Source: Acanthochromis polyacanthus (lineage: Eukaryota; Chordata; Actinopteri; Pomacentridae). From it: DNA of 64,000 nucleotides. Numbering within the stretch: the stretch's first letter is position 1; each line of letters starts with the position of its first letter. The position numbers and the translations under genes are program-made. The stretch spans positions 14,790,984 through 14,854,983 of the forward strand of contig NC_067127.1 of NCBI RefSeq assembly GCF_021347895.1, read 5' to 3'. The notes below the pieces were generated by a model. The model had not been told where the DNA came from, did not search any database, and saw only the letters and a list, made by a program, of their open reading frames with translations. Positions 15,582 through 37,047 of the stretch are shown here, piece after piece.

Positions 15582-15656
15582 GTGGAAGACGATGTGAAGA
15601 GAAGCTCCAGAGGATGAATATCACACATTTACGTTGGAAATAAATTACCTTTAATT
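15582..15656 (+). other. Terminal-exon-like segment, unassigned
   Basis: A pyrimidine-containing stretch and CAG are followed by a short open frame encoding VEDDVKRSSRG and a TGA, then AATAAA about 35 bases on. It looks like a tiny last exon with its poly(A) signal. No upstream plus-strand exon that would join it is visible apart from itga9, whose own terminal exon is already accounted for. It could be an alternative 3' exon, a relic or chance. Confidence 0.2.
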
Positions 15657-16439
15657 AGACATTGTTATGCAAAAGTTGGATTTCCCTTTAATGATGTTCA
15701 AATCTTTGAGTGTTTTGTTGATGTTGGTTTCTAAATGTTTTCTGACACTCAGCCCCAAAGATTAAAACCTTTTACACCTCACAAGCTGCAATAATTCACA
15801 CATTATCAACTATCTTTCTGACTAAACTAAGATAAAAAGTGAAAAACTGCCTGATTCCTGCATCATGAATGTAAATCTTTTTGGGGATTTTTTTTATGAC
15901 AGTAAACTGAATATATTTGGGTTTGACATTTTATAAACCAAAACAAGAAATGAATTACTGGAGAAAACAATCAACAGATTAATGGACAAAGAAAATGTGT
16001 TTTCCAACATATATGGCTGAATTCCTCCAACATTACAAGATGTATACAATTTAAATTCAATTGTATTCATGCCATGCCAATTACAGGTCAAACTGTCTCA
16101 AGATGCTTTATTTTTATATTTTTTTGTCATATTTAAAATATGACAAAGAAAGAAATTTAAACCTCTTGACTAATCCAATTTATTATTTGGTTTATTAGAG
16201 ACGAATCGACAGTTAAAATAACTTTCTCCACTAAAACTAATAAACATGAGGTCAAATAGAAGGAATAGTTTTAAATACTGCAGTTCCACGATTACAGGAA
16301 TAAAGTTTCTTAACAAAAACTAAATCTGCTGGTGGATTCCATTAAAGTCCTAATAAATGATAATAAAGTGTGATACTAAAAGTTTGTGGTGCTCGAAATC
16401 TCAACGTAAAGATATCAAGTTGAACATCTGGATGGAGGT

Positions 16440-16637
16440 TTATAAAAGTTGACCTCCCTTCATTTCTCTGGAGCCGACTCCATGGATTTTAGGGATGCTG
16501 GTTAAAGACTTGCTCTTCCAGTCGTCTTCCTTCTCATTGCTGTAAAAAGTTACTCCATCCTCGCCGACTTCAACACCTTCATGACAACTTGTTTTGCCTC
16601 TGACCACGTGGAATACCCACAGACGTGTCAAAGAAAT
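16440..16637 (-). other. Possible C-terminal coding exon of an unrecognised gene, or a relic
   Basis: The minus-strand frame reads like real protein: hydrophilic, with no low complexity (RGKTSCHEGVEVGEDGVTF, then FYSNEKEDDWKSKSL and IPKIHGVGSREMKGG), ending at a TAA at 16440-16442. A candidate acceptor (TTCAACAG) lies just upstream on the minus strand near 16649. I cannot name the family and see no partner exons. Any upstream exon would have to lie within or beyond the vinculin-like gene. Confidence 0.3.
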
Positions 16638-16991
16638 GGTATTTACTGTTGAATGACAAGTAGTGTTGAAAAAAAAATCTATGGATTAATTAAGAGTGAA
16701 AATGATCATCCCAGCAATCCATATCATATCCTGCGGGTAGGGGCAACTGCAATGTGGCTTTGCAAACACAACAATATCTCAAGGAAAAAGGCAGTTATTC
16801 AGTCTATACATCACAGTCTGATGAGGTTATGTGGTTGATCAGGTGACATCGGTTGCTATGAAACAACGAGATCAAGCGCAAGCTGTTCTGTGGAGTTGAA
16901 TGAATTATTAATTTAGCTATCAAACTGAGCATGACAACAAATGGAGCTGCTCACTTCCCTCTGACGAGACAGAATCACCCTGTTAATAACT

Positions 16992-19900
16992 ATGTCCTCA
17001 TTATTGGATCATGGCCTGATCAGGACTGCAGCGGTGGAGCAGGTGGTAGCACCTATCGCGAGTCATTTGTGCCACTTGGTGTTGCTGTGTGACAGTGCAG
17101 AGGACCCTGAACAGTTCAGCCACCTGGAGCAGGCGGCTCAGGCTGTGGCTAAAGCTACTGAGAACCTGGCAGCAGCAGCCTCAAGGTATGTGGAGAGAAA
17201 TTTAATACGCAAGACTCAGACGCAACAGTCTAAAAAAAAAATCACTTTCCCACTTCTGAGCTCATTAAATTTATACAGGAGACTGACGTGTATAGTCTGT
17301 ATTATGAGATGAACACCAGACCCTTTACTTGTAGACATGTCAGTGACACAGAGGATGGAGTCTTGCATATGGAGATGTCATCCCTGCTGGAGTCGGTCAC
17401 TGTGTCTGGACAGCATGTGCTGCTGGCTGCTCAGAAACTCAGCATCCCGCCCAGTTTACCTGAGCACAGAGAGGAACTCATCACTGCAACGCAAAACGTC
17501 TTCCTGGGAGTAGTCAAAGTAAAGTATGATTTTTCTTCTGATTAAAAAGGGGTCCATTATAATGAACCACATGTTCTGAAATAATGCCTTTTTAAACTAA
17601 AGAATGGAAAAGAGAATGGCAGTTGATTAAAAGCTCTAAAAAGTTCCGGCACATTCATTTTGAACCTCTACAACTGCTTTTTACTGTCTCAGATATTTAC
17701 TTAAATTAGGACTGTACTAAAAACAACAAGACTCCCACACTGACTGCTTTTCCTTTCACATGTGAAATATCTCAGCTATTCATCCTTGATCTTCCAGTGT
17801 TGCTATAAATAATTAAATCAGCTGTTAATTTCCTAGAACAGTGAACTCTTTCCTAATGTGAGCAACTGACTGATCTTCTCTGTAATGTCATGCCTGTGTA
17901 CATACTCGCTATTTAGTTTCATTGTCATAATCTTTCCAAACTCTACATCTAACATGGGGAATGTAGTCCAAACTAGATTTCATGACAAACAAACATTTTC
18001 ATCCTCGTGTGGCACAAGAGGAAAAGTCAGGCGGCCGCTAATGTCAGCATACATGGGTATGATGAATGATAATATCAGAACCAAACCAAAGCAGGACCAA
18101 AGTTGCTGACTGACAGGTTACCTTTATTACCTACTCAAAAAAGCTCAGAACACTGTAGAACAGGAGTAACATCATGACTTTATCTGTCTTCTCTTAGGTT
18201 CTGTTGGTGGATGACGATGCTACTGTAAGAAAAATTGTAGCTGCTGCAGATCGAGTTTTGGAGAGCCTGTCTGAGCTGACCTCCTCCTCAGATATCCCAT
18301 CTCTGCTCAGATCTTTCCAAGCGTTTTCTGAAGTTCTACTTCTCCTTAACACCCTCACAGTGGAGAGAGCAAATTCCTTACAGGATCCCAGGCAAGCAAA
18401 ACAGCTTCTTGACTTCTTGACGACCCTGAGGAGGTGCATCTCCATGCTGCACACAGCCATGTGCACAACCATCAAACACCCCACCAGTGAGCAGGCCCAA
18501 GGAGCCAAAAGGTACATTCTGGAAAAAGTACAAAGCACTGTAGGAGACATTGTTGCAACTCTAAAGAGTGACTGCCACAGAGGACAGCTGGGACCATGTG
18601 GGTATTATACCAGGAGGCGCAATAGCATTTTGCAACTACTTACGAGCTGTTCCACCTCCTCAATCCGAGAGAGTGGATTTGACAGTTTGGTCCGAGATCT
18701 TGTGTTCCATTGTATGGTCGTAGCAAACTCTTCTCGAAGAGAGTTTCAGCAAAGACTGGTGAGCCACTGTCGTCACATCCTGCAGTTCTGGTCTGACATA
18801 AAAATGATTTTAAAGTCCTCAAAGGAATCTAATGAACATGAACAAAGCTTGGAGAACACCTGCACTTTGTTGGTCCAGCAAATACAAATGCTTGACAAAG
18901 CCTTGATGACTAATGTTCTTTATCAAGTCTTGGACACATTTATTGAAGCGTTTTCTACAGTTGATGAACTTTTAAGTGTGACAAGACAGATCTTAGTTGC
19001 AGATTCGTCTACACAGATGGATCTGAACTTTATTCAGCCAGGAGTTGAGGATTTCATAGCTTCCACTGACAGAATAATCCAAGTGGCAAATTTTATCTCA
19101 GCTGTAGCTGTTGATGCGAAGAGTTTGGAAAACATGGAGAACTCACGAGTGTGCCTCACAAGACTCAGAGCTCGAATTGCACCTCTTTCACTGGAGTTGG
19201 CAGATAATTCAGTGCAAACGGTTCAGAAGCTTCATGAAGTGTGTCAGAAATGGGAGGAGGAGACTAGTCAGCTTCAGGATGCCCTCAGTGATGTAATGGA
19301 TGTGAGGGAGTTCACTAGCATTGCTATTAATGAGATGATCAATGACCGCCATGGATGTGATGCAGCATACAGAGAGCAGAGTTATGAACTGTTTAAGGAA
19401 CATGCAACACATCTAACTTATCATATGAAGCTGGCGATTAACTCAGTAAGGAGGCACTTGGACAGAAGTGATAACCCCATCTACAGGAACGGCCTCCTGG
19501 TCCTGCTGAAACAGGTTCAATCATCTCAAACCAACGTGGCTGAGTCAATCAAAGAGATGCTTTTTAGTTCCAGTCTGAATGTGGAGGTATATTCTATATT
19601 TTCAGACAATGTTTTCACAGTTATTCAGCATTTTAAGGTGCTTAGAGAGGGACTGGACGGCCAACAGCATCCACATCTCCTGAGCCCGCTGCGAGAAGGG
19701 GCACGTCAGAAAGAAATCTCACAGTCATCTTTACCAGTCAAAGACACCTGTGAACTTAACCTAGATCATATGTTAAGAGGCTCCGATTCTCTTGTGTTTG
19801 ACATTATGGAAAGGGATTATCAAGCTGAACATGAGGAGGAGCGCTCAGATGAAGAAACCATAGAAGCGGAACTGGCTCATAAATATGACAGCGATGATTT

Positions 19901-22564
19901 AAAGATCCCAGCTGTCTCAGATGAGCCTAAACTGATCCACAAGGCTCTTGAATTTGACCTTTTACCCCTTTTGTATGAAGTTGTGACTGTGACTAAAGGG
20001 AAAGATGTGACAGTGCTCAACCAGGCCTGCACTGGTGTTCTTGAGTTGTCAAACTGTTACGCTCAAGCTACAAAAGAAGCCTTGGCTATTGTTGATGCGG
20101 TTGATTGTCAGACGTTGGAAAGCTTTAGAGCAGAGCTGGTGTCACTGACCCCGCTGCTCGTCCAGACAGCTCAAGAGACAGCGATGAGCTCAGCAATGAG
20201 CACAGAGAGCATCTACAAACACAGCACGCAGTTTTCGGACCTTATTAACAACATCCGCAAGGTTTTACTGCCCGTGGCTGGAACTTGGTATCATGCCGTT
20301 TACACTGAGCTTCAAGGGAATCTGAGAACTCTGGCAGCCAGTGTTACACAGCAACTAAATGAAGTGATGACTTTGTGTACTGACGTGGTCCAGCTGTTGA
20401 TGTCGTCTGATTTAACCTTACAAACTGAAGGTCAAGAAACATTCAGCGTTTTACACAGCAAGCTGAACAAAGCCCAGAACAACACAAGGTATCTTGTAGA
20501 GTTTACAACCTCAGGAGAAGGGCACACTGATCAGCTTGAGGGGCTTTGTATCCTCTGGGGTCTCTCTGTTCAGATTTTAATGAATTCTTTGGATAAGATT
20601 TTAGGAACATCGACTGCGATGAGCCAGCTGAACCCTCAGAAACAGCTGTCAGTGTTGTCTGAGAACTCACTTAGAATCCAAGAGGCCACAAGGCTCACCA
20701 GCCTGAACTGCAAAAGTGCTTACAAAGCAAAACAGTTAACAGGATACCAGGACGAACTGAAAACACTGACTGATGCTTATCTTAAAGCTGCAGAGGAACT
20801 CGACATAATGCCAAGTGTGATGCAACTTGCAAAATCTGAATTCTTTCGGAGACAGCTTTTGATTAAAATCAGAGTGCTCTCTGGTCATTTAAGCAAACAA
20901 AATAAGGATTATGACACAATATTTCACAAAATTGTCAGCATTGCCTACAGTGCTGCAGAACACATCAGAGAAAACAATGGGGAAGAAAATACAGAGCAAG
21001 AATTCAAAATCACAGCTCAAAAACTTCTTGAAAACGTAAAATCTGCAACCAAAAGAGTCGAGGACTGCTTAAACTACATCCGTGACCCACGTGCTCGTTC
21101 CAATCTGAGGTCTGTCAACGACCACCTGTCTTTTCAGATCTCAGATATAGTCAGCAGGGCGAGGCTCATGGTAGAGACTCACTGCATTTGTGACACTCTC
21201 AGCCTGCATGTGCAGATACAGTGCTGGTCAGCAAAAGCTCACTATGTGGTGGAGGAGATCAGGAAGCAAGATGGGATTCACCAAGAAGCTAAAGAGCACA
21301 TCCAGACTGGGCTTCAGGGTAGAACACCTGAAGATATCAACAAAGTAGTAACTACAACCCCATCTAAAGTCAAAGAAGTGGAATTTCCCTCTGACACAAC
21401 AATGTCATCCTGGCAGAAAGGCAATACAGAAAATGTAGACGCTGCAGAAAGTAATTTAAACATGGCAGCTGTGACAAAATATGTACCTGGGGATCTGGAA
21501 AAAGATGTAGGTTTCTCATGATTGACAGGATTTTATAGTCGAGTGATTCAATTATGTCAAAATAAAGCATGCTCTTATTTTTCTCTGAAGGATTTTCCTG
21601 GGTCCGGTGTTTACAAAGAGGCTTCTTCGCTGGCCTACACATCCCTTTTTCTGAAACAAGAAAGTGACAGCTGGGACCCCAAGGACAACAGAATCGTCCA
21701 GGAGACCAGGAAGATGGCTGACACAATATGTTACATGACTCAGTACCTGAAGAAGAAAGGCCCAATACCGGTAATGACCACCAGAGGCCACTGTGCTTCC
21801 TTCACCTTGAAATTTTCAGGCTCATTCATCCACAATCATTCTTTTTTTGACAGAATAAAGAGGCATTTGTCAGCGCAGCCAAAGATGTGATCTTCAACTG
21901 CCAGTCAGTCACTCAGTTTATCAGAGTTATTGCCAACCACAGCCTTGATAAACAGTGTACGGTTGAGCTCTCACTCATTGTTGAGCAGATTCTCACCATC
22001 ACCAATCAGCTCAACATCATCTCCAGGTCAGGAGAGTTCAAACTTTAATCACACTGACAACTAAGGTAGGAGGGAATTAAACAATAAATAAAACTAATGA
22101 GTTCATTTACGTACTCTTTATATAGTGTCAATGCTGTAACTCCTGGGTGCAAATCATCTGATGAGATCCTGGTGAAGAATGCACAAAATCTCCTCCAGAC
22201 GGTCCTGCGTGGGGTCCATGCAGCAGAGACAGCCTGCATTACGGTAAATCGAACACAACACAGACACACATGTTTAACAATTTCAGATATTCTACAATAA
22301 AAATTAAAGATATAGCTATAAATGTCTACATTTTATGTGAGATCCTGTACAATTCCACTCTTGTTCCAGGGTCTGAAGCAGCCTGAGCCAAACTCAGATG
22401 GAGCAGAGGCCACAGCTTTGTGTTTCCAGTGGAAGAGAAACCTAGAAATCCATCGCGCCCAGCAGACTTCCAACCCTGACACAGATGAGCTGGGTTTGAG
22501 GAAGACATCATCGCACCCTTTAGCCCCCACTCTAGCCCCCCGTGTGCAAGACACCTACAAGTGA
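16992..22564 (+). CDS. Vinculin/alpha-catenin superfamily protein, about 1450 aa, unnamed
   Basis: Seven exons with closing phases: 16992-17185, 17335-17518, 18198-21506, 21591-21770, 21854-22026, 22126-22243 and 22370-22564 (stop 22562-22564). The predicted length is 1450 aa, against about 1066 for vinculin and 906 for alpha-catenin. The N-terminus (IASHLCHLVLL; ATQNVFLGVVK|VLLVDDDATVRKIV) aligns by eye with the vinculin D1 head. The middle (residues about 250-550; FKEHATHLTYHMKLA, VMDVREFTSIAINEM) resembles the alpha-catenin M/vinculin D3-D4 bundles. An acidic linker follows (EHEEERSDEETIEAEL), then further helical bundles. The C-terminus (DPKDNRIVQETRKMADTICYM; LTITNQLNIIS; VKNAQNLLQTVLRGV) matches the F-actin-binding tail bundle. 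A role as an actin-linked adhesion adaptor is inferred from family only. Exon 3 alone encodes 1103 aa. I cannot equate it with vcl, ctnna1-3 or ctnnal1. Confidence 0.85.
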
Positions 22565-22641
22565 CCCCTATTGCCTTAAAAACAAATTTACTAATGTGTG
22601 TCTCTAGAAACAGATGCCAAGGTGATTGTTTTCATGACAGT

Positions 22642-22647
22642 AATAAA
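22642..22647 (+). terminator. Poly(A) signal of the vinculin-like gene
   Basis: A canonical AATAAA 78 bases after the stop codon, with a GT-rich stretch immediately downstream. Confidence 0.7.
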
Positions 22648-22749
22648 GATGTGCGGTGTGGATGCTATTAAACATGTAATATTAGAGCTGATCTTTGATA
22701 TAATACTGGACCACACTAAAATGAGGCATTGTTGTTGCAGTTTCATCTC

Positions 22750-22755
22750 TTTATT
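22750..22755 (-). terminator. Probable poly(A) signal of zc3h6
   Basis: TTTATT on the plus strand is AATAAA on the minus strand. It lies about 1.46 kb past the zc3h6 stop codon. The interval 22756-24215 would be a long 3' UTR, and I see no other gene in it. Cleavage would fall near 22725-22735. Confidence 0.5.
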
Positions 22756-24215
22756 TTAGATATTTATAATAAAATCACCAAAAAAATGATGGGCATATGT
22801 GTTGTTAAAATACCACACAGTATTATTGCAACCATAACCACCGTACTGACATGGAAAAAAAATAAAGGATTATAGAGTCAAACACTCAAAAACACACTGT
22901 ACGCGTGGTACAAAATAAGCATTTACAATGTGAATTATGAAAACAATAAAAAGTAAATAGCTTAGTTTCAGTCAAACGAGAGTAGCTCACATTACAGACA
23001 CAGAACCGTCACCTAAAGCAAACTGCCGAGTGTTATGTCTACAACATTCACCCTTTGTAGCGCACAGAACCCCGTATAAGTTTTAACAATCAACAAAATT
23101 CAACAGTAAAAACAGTCATAAAGTTCACGTTTGTATCGCATATACATACACCTGCAACATCCTCAAAATAGTACTTCTTCCTCTCAGTATAATACACTTG
23201 AAAACTTTCTTTCCTGATCTCTTGTACTGATTATCTAGTTTTAAAAGCATTTTAAAAGTGAAAAGACAGTTTATCTGCGACTTACAAGCTTGTCAGAGTG
23301 TGTTGAGGCAGCGCAATGACAAATCTAAATTACACTTTTTAATTTTCCCAGTTTGACAGACAGGTTTACAAGAGTGATGCCCTCAAAGTATTTAGGCCAC
23401 TTAAAACAAAAAAAAAAGTGAAGACAGGAACCGTGTCAAATATTGCAACAATTTCTACAAGATAGCTTAAGTGTAAAGAGTTTAAAAACTGTGAAAGTGA
23501 ACAGTAATCAATCACTGCTTCAGGATTTTAGCCAAGGAACTGATAAACAATCTGCTGTATCCTAATATCAGTTTGTAATACGGTGTGTATGTGTTACATA
23601 CCATAAAAAAGGTCTGCAGGAATTCTGTTTCGATTATTGGACCGGATCATATCAGCAGCTGACAAACTCCCATCAGATGTGTGGTAAAAAGTGAAAATGT
23701 TCAAAAAAAATCCTCATCATAAAGGTCAGCGTAAACATACAGATCTCATAATATAAAAGAGTTTCAAGATAAATATGTGAATACAAAAATCCTCAAAACA
23801 ATTCATTGACTGATGATTTAGCATCATCCTTCTGCATGTGGAGTGAATGGATGATCTTCTCTACAGGCTGGAATGTCTGGAATGAAATCAGTTCATGGGT
23901 CAGTCCTTCGTAAAATCTTGATGAGTTAACATAGTTCCTTTTTTTTCTGATTGTTTAGGACATGTGAAAACTACACAATAAAAGAACGTACACACATTCA
24001 AAACACACATTTCAGCATTAATATGATCATGTTAAAAAAAGAACTAGACTCTGTGTCTGTGCACACGCCCAGCATCATCTCCACACTGACAAATGTGAGG
24101 TGTAGGATTTCAGCTATACAGGATTATATACAGAAATAAATAGATTCTTGTAAAGCTAAATAAAGACTAATAGACACGTCTCATCAGTATACAAATCTTT
24201 TCCACAGTAGAGTGT

Positions 24216-33989
<9,774 letters not shown>

Positions 33990-34430
33990 GTTTTTGTCAA
34001 GAACAGGGGCTGGGGGACTGGAAACAAGGCTCACAGAAGCCATTGGAAAACGGATCTGCCTCCCTTCTCTCCGGCACCAGAGTGAGTTAACAGTCACTCA
34101 AGGAGACGTTGGTTTGTGAGAGATGCTGGAAGATTTCAGACTGGAAAAAACTCACGGTGTTACATGTCTCGACAGAGACAGTAAACAGACACACTCCTCT
34201 TTCATATCAATGACGTTTTAACTCTGTGAGCACAGCTCGATACCCCGCTTTGCTAATGTCCCGTCGGTTGACAGCTGCCATGGTGAAATAGAGGAGACGG
34301 AGGGAGAAACAGACAGAAATGTAACCATGTTCGTTGATTTCAGCATCTTCATGGCTTTCTCAACAGGGGCATCATCTCAAAATGGCTTCTGAGTTCTGCA
34401 GCACATTCCTCGGTAATGTATTCTCCACGT

Positions 34431-34533
34431 ATTTATACTTGTGTCGGGATCTATCTAACTTGAAGACAGCGAACCCTGCTGTATGATTGGTCAGACGTCA
34501 CGGAGATGAAACGAGCTGCGATTCTCATTGGTT
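34431..34533 (-). promoter_or_regulatory. Candidate zc3h6 promoter (TATA, CRE-like, two CCAAT boxes)
   Basis: Read on the minus strand, CCAAT lies at 34531-34527 and again at 34490-34486. GTGACGTC (CRE-like) is at 34501-34494 and TATAAAT at 34437-34431. Order and spacing fit a pol II core promoter firing leftward, with a start near 34405, about 415 bases before the zc3h6 ATG. The 5' UTR may be continuous from there. Confidence 0.5.
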
Positions 34534-34539
34534 CACAGC

Positions 34540-37047
34540 AGTGTCAGTCATTATGTGCAACAATGAAGTGCATATGGGTCGTTCCATATAAAATCAACCA
34601 AATCTGAGAAAAGTTCCCACCTGACATCCTCAGAACCAGATGTACAATACCTTTAGTATATTTAATGAAGCCATGCAAACTTCTACCTGAATATTATGAT
34701 TGCTTTTAGAATTACACTCTTTTTTGTATTACTTTTCCCTTATAACTTTAGAATTACAGGAAATAGACACATGACATTTTCAGGAATGAAAAACAAATCT
34801 GAGTTCTGTTTTAAAAAAGACTAATCATTTTGCATACACGTGACATTCTGAAGTCTCATTTTTGTTCAGAATGTTTTTTGCTGTAAGTATTAATATCATG
34901 GAATATGCCATAGTTTCAATGACAAAACTTACCAGTTTAGTGTCTGTGACAGAGTAATAGAGACTTTCACTGACACTTTGGATGTGTTTTCTGTCATCTG
35001 TTATTTCACAAGAAAAACTTCAGACAGCCAAAGGTCATAACACCATGTGGGATAGGTTGTTGATCAAAACAGATCACAGCATGTGAAAGGCCTCATTTTC
35101 CCCTACATTTTGATACCAGGCATATCTTCTAGCCACCTTTCCTTCTGTGTCAAAATAATTTTCTAATGTAGACATATTTTGACACTGCACAATAATTTTC
35201 CTGCCCCCACAGAAACGACAAGTATTGGATGCCAAGAGTACACATCATCACCTTTGGTTACAATCTGCCAATGGAAAAAGGGCGACAGAATAAACTGACA
35301 GAACAAAAACTTTCAACACGAACAGAATAGAAACTGAAACACGCACGGCATGCTTCAAACTTGTCTGATTAAAGCAATTTGTCCAACTGAAACATCCCAA
35401 CAACAAGTATTGTTTCAGCATTTCACAGCCATAAGCTACATGTGTGTGTTAAAACATGACTGTATTAGAAAATAATTTTAATAATTTAAGAATATTATTT
35501 AATAACAACCATAGAGAAGAGCATTTCCTATTTCAGTGACAGAAGTATTGCACAAATATTGACCAAACTGTCAAAAATGAATATTGTTTGATAAGGTCAT
35601 CCCTCACATTGTGATTTCTTTGGCAACCCAGAGTCTTTCTCATCTGCTCTACAGAAAACCTACCCAGGAATTAGTCTTATTCTTAGACCTTGTGAGCATT
35701 TACAACCCTGTCTTCATTCCAGATCTGGACCATACATTGCACCTAACCTTTATTCTAAACCTGCACTGATTAGCTTACTATGCATAATGCAAAAAACAAC
35801 ACAAAAAGCAAAAAAGTACATTCAATAACATTCAGCCTGGCATCTACATAAGTTAAAAAATTAAACCCATCATTTGATTTAACTGATATGGTGATTTGAC
35901 CGATGGAAATTTTGGATTTACATTATTGCTCCATGGTGTAGATGAAAAACAGATCTGGCTACAGTTTGTTTACAGAATTCAAGTGTTTTGTTGTTGTTGT
36001 TGTTTGTTTGTTTGTTTTTATTTTACTTAGAGAGTTCCATGTTGCAATCTCATTTACATGTGAAGTCATGGAGGCTCAAAAAAGCTGAAAAAAAACGTGA
36101 ATAGAATATTTCGACCCGCCTCTGTGTACTTCATGGACCCGTAAGACTGAAAATAATAGTATGAAGGTAAAATTTTGAATGACGTCATTACATAAATTAT
36201 TAGACAAAAAATGGTTAGTTTAGACACTGAATTATTTTTCGGAAGCTATTCGTTTGTTTGAATCGTTTTATTGACAGCAACGTATTTTTGCTAAATGATT
36301 TTTTTAATTTATTTTTATTATTTTTGTTATTTTTAAATTTTGCCGAGGTTTGCGCACGTACCTGACACACTTCAGGCTCTCCCACACTCTAGTGATTTAC
36401 CAGCAGGTGTCGCTGCGACTCTACAAGTGAAACCCTGATAGACAGACTGACGGATAGCCAAGCACACGCTGTATATGTGAGAATAAAAACCAATAGACTT
36501 CAAATACCCCACAAAGCAAGTTAATGTAACATTTATGTTTCTGTAACCTGATAGTATTGTCAATATTTAGGTGTGCGTTTAGGTGACCCAGCCTCTCACC
36601 AAAAGCTAACGACACGTTTCGTAATTAACATTATGCAAATGCTAATTTGTTGAGTTTGGGAGGGGGGAAAAGAAACATTTTTACATTTACAATGCTTTAA
36701 AACTCGTGTAGTTTGCGATATGTAGTTGTAAGTTGTGTGTCCGTGCCCCTGTCAGCAGCAGAGGGATGCAAAGGGAAAGTGTTTGGAAGTATCACGGTGG
36801 GAGGGATTCCTGCTGCAGGAAACCTGGTAGCGTGCAGAGCTCAGAGGCTAAACTTTCCAAGAGTGCAGATAAACAGAGACGGAGCGCATCTGTCTCAGGC
36901 ACCTGATGAGCATCTTCCTCACTCCTGAAACGTGTGGACGGGTCTTCAGAACTGTTTTATTGGGGATTTTATAGAAGAAAAGAAGTCTGTTAAATATTTG
37001 AGAACATCACTAAGGAACATTACTTTATTATTCCAGGACTTTCGGAG
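34540..37047. other. Divergent intergenic region between zc3h6 and fbln7
   Basis: I see no coding exon. It contains a (GTT)n/(GTTT)n microsatellite at about 35989-36016 and AT-rich sequence. The last few hundred bases (from about 36700) probably include the fbln7 promoter and 5' UTR, because frame-free sequence continues without a splice signal to the fbln7 ATG. No TATA box was convincing on the plus strand. Confidence 0.5.
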
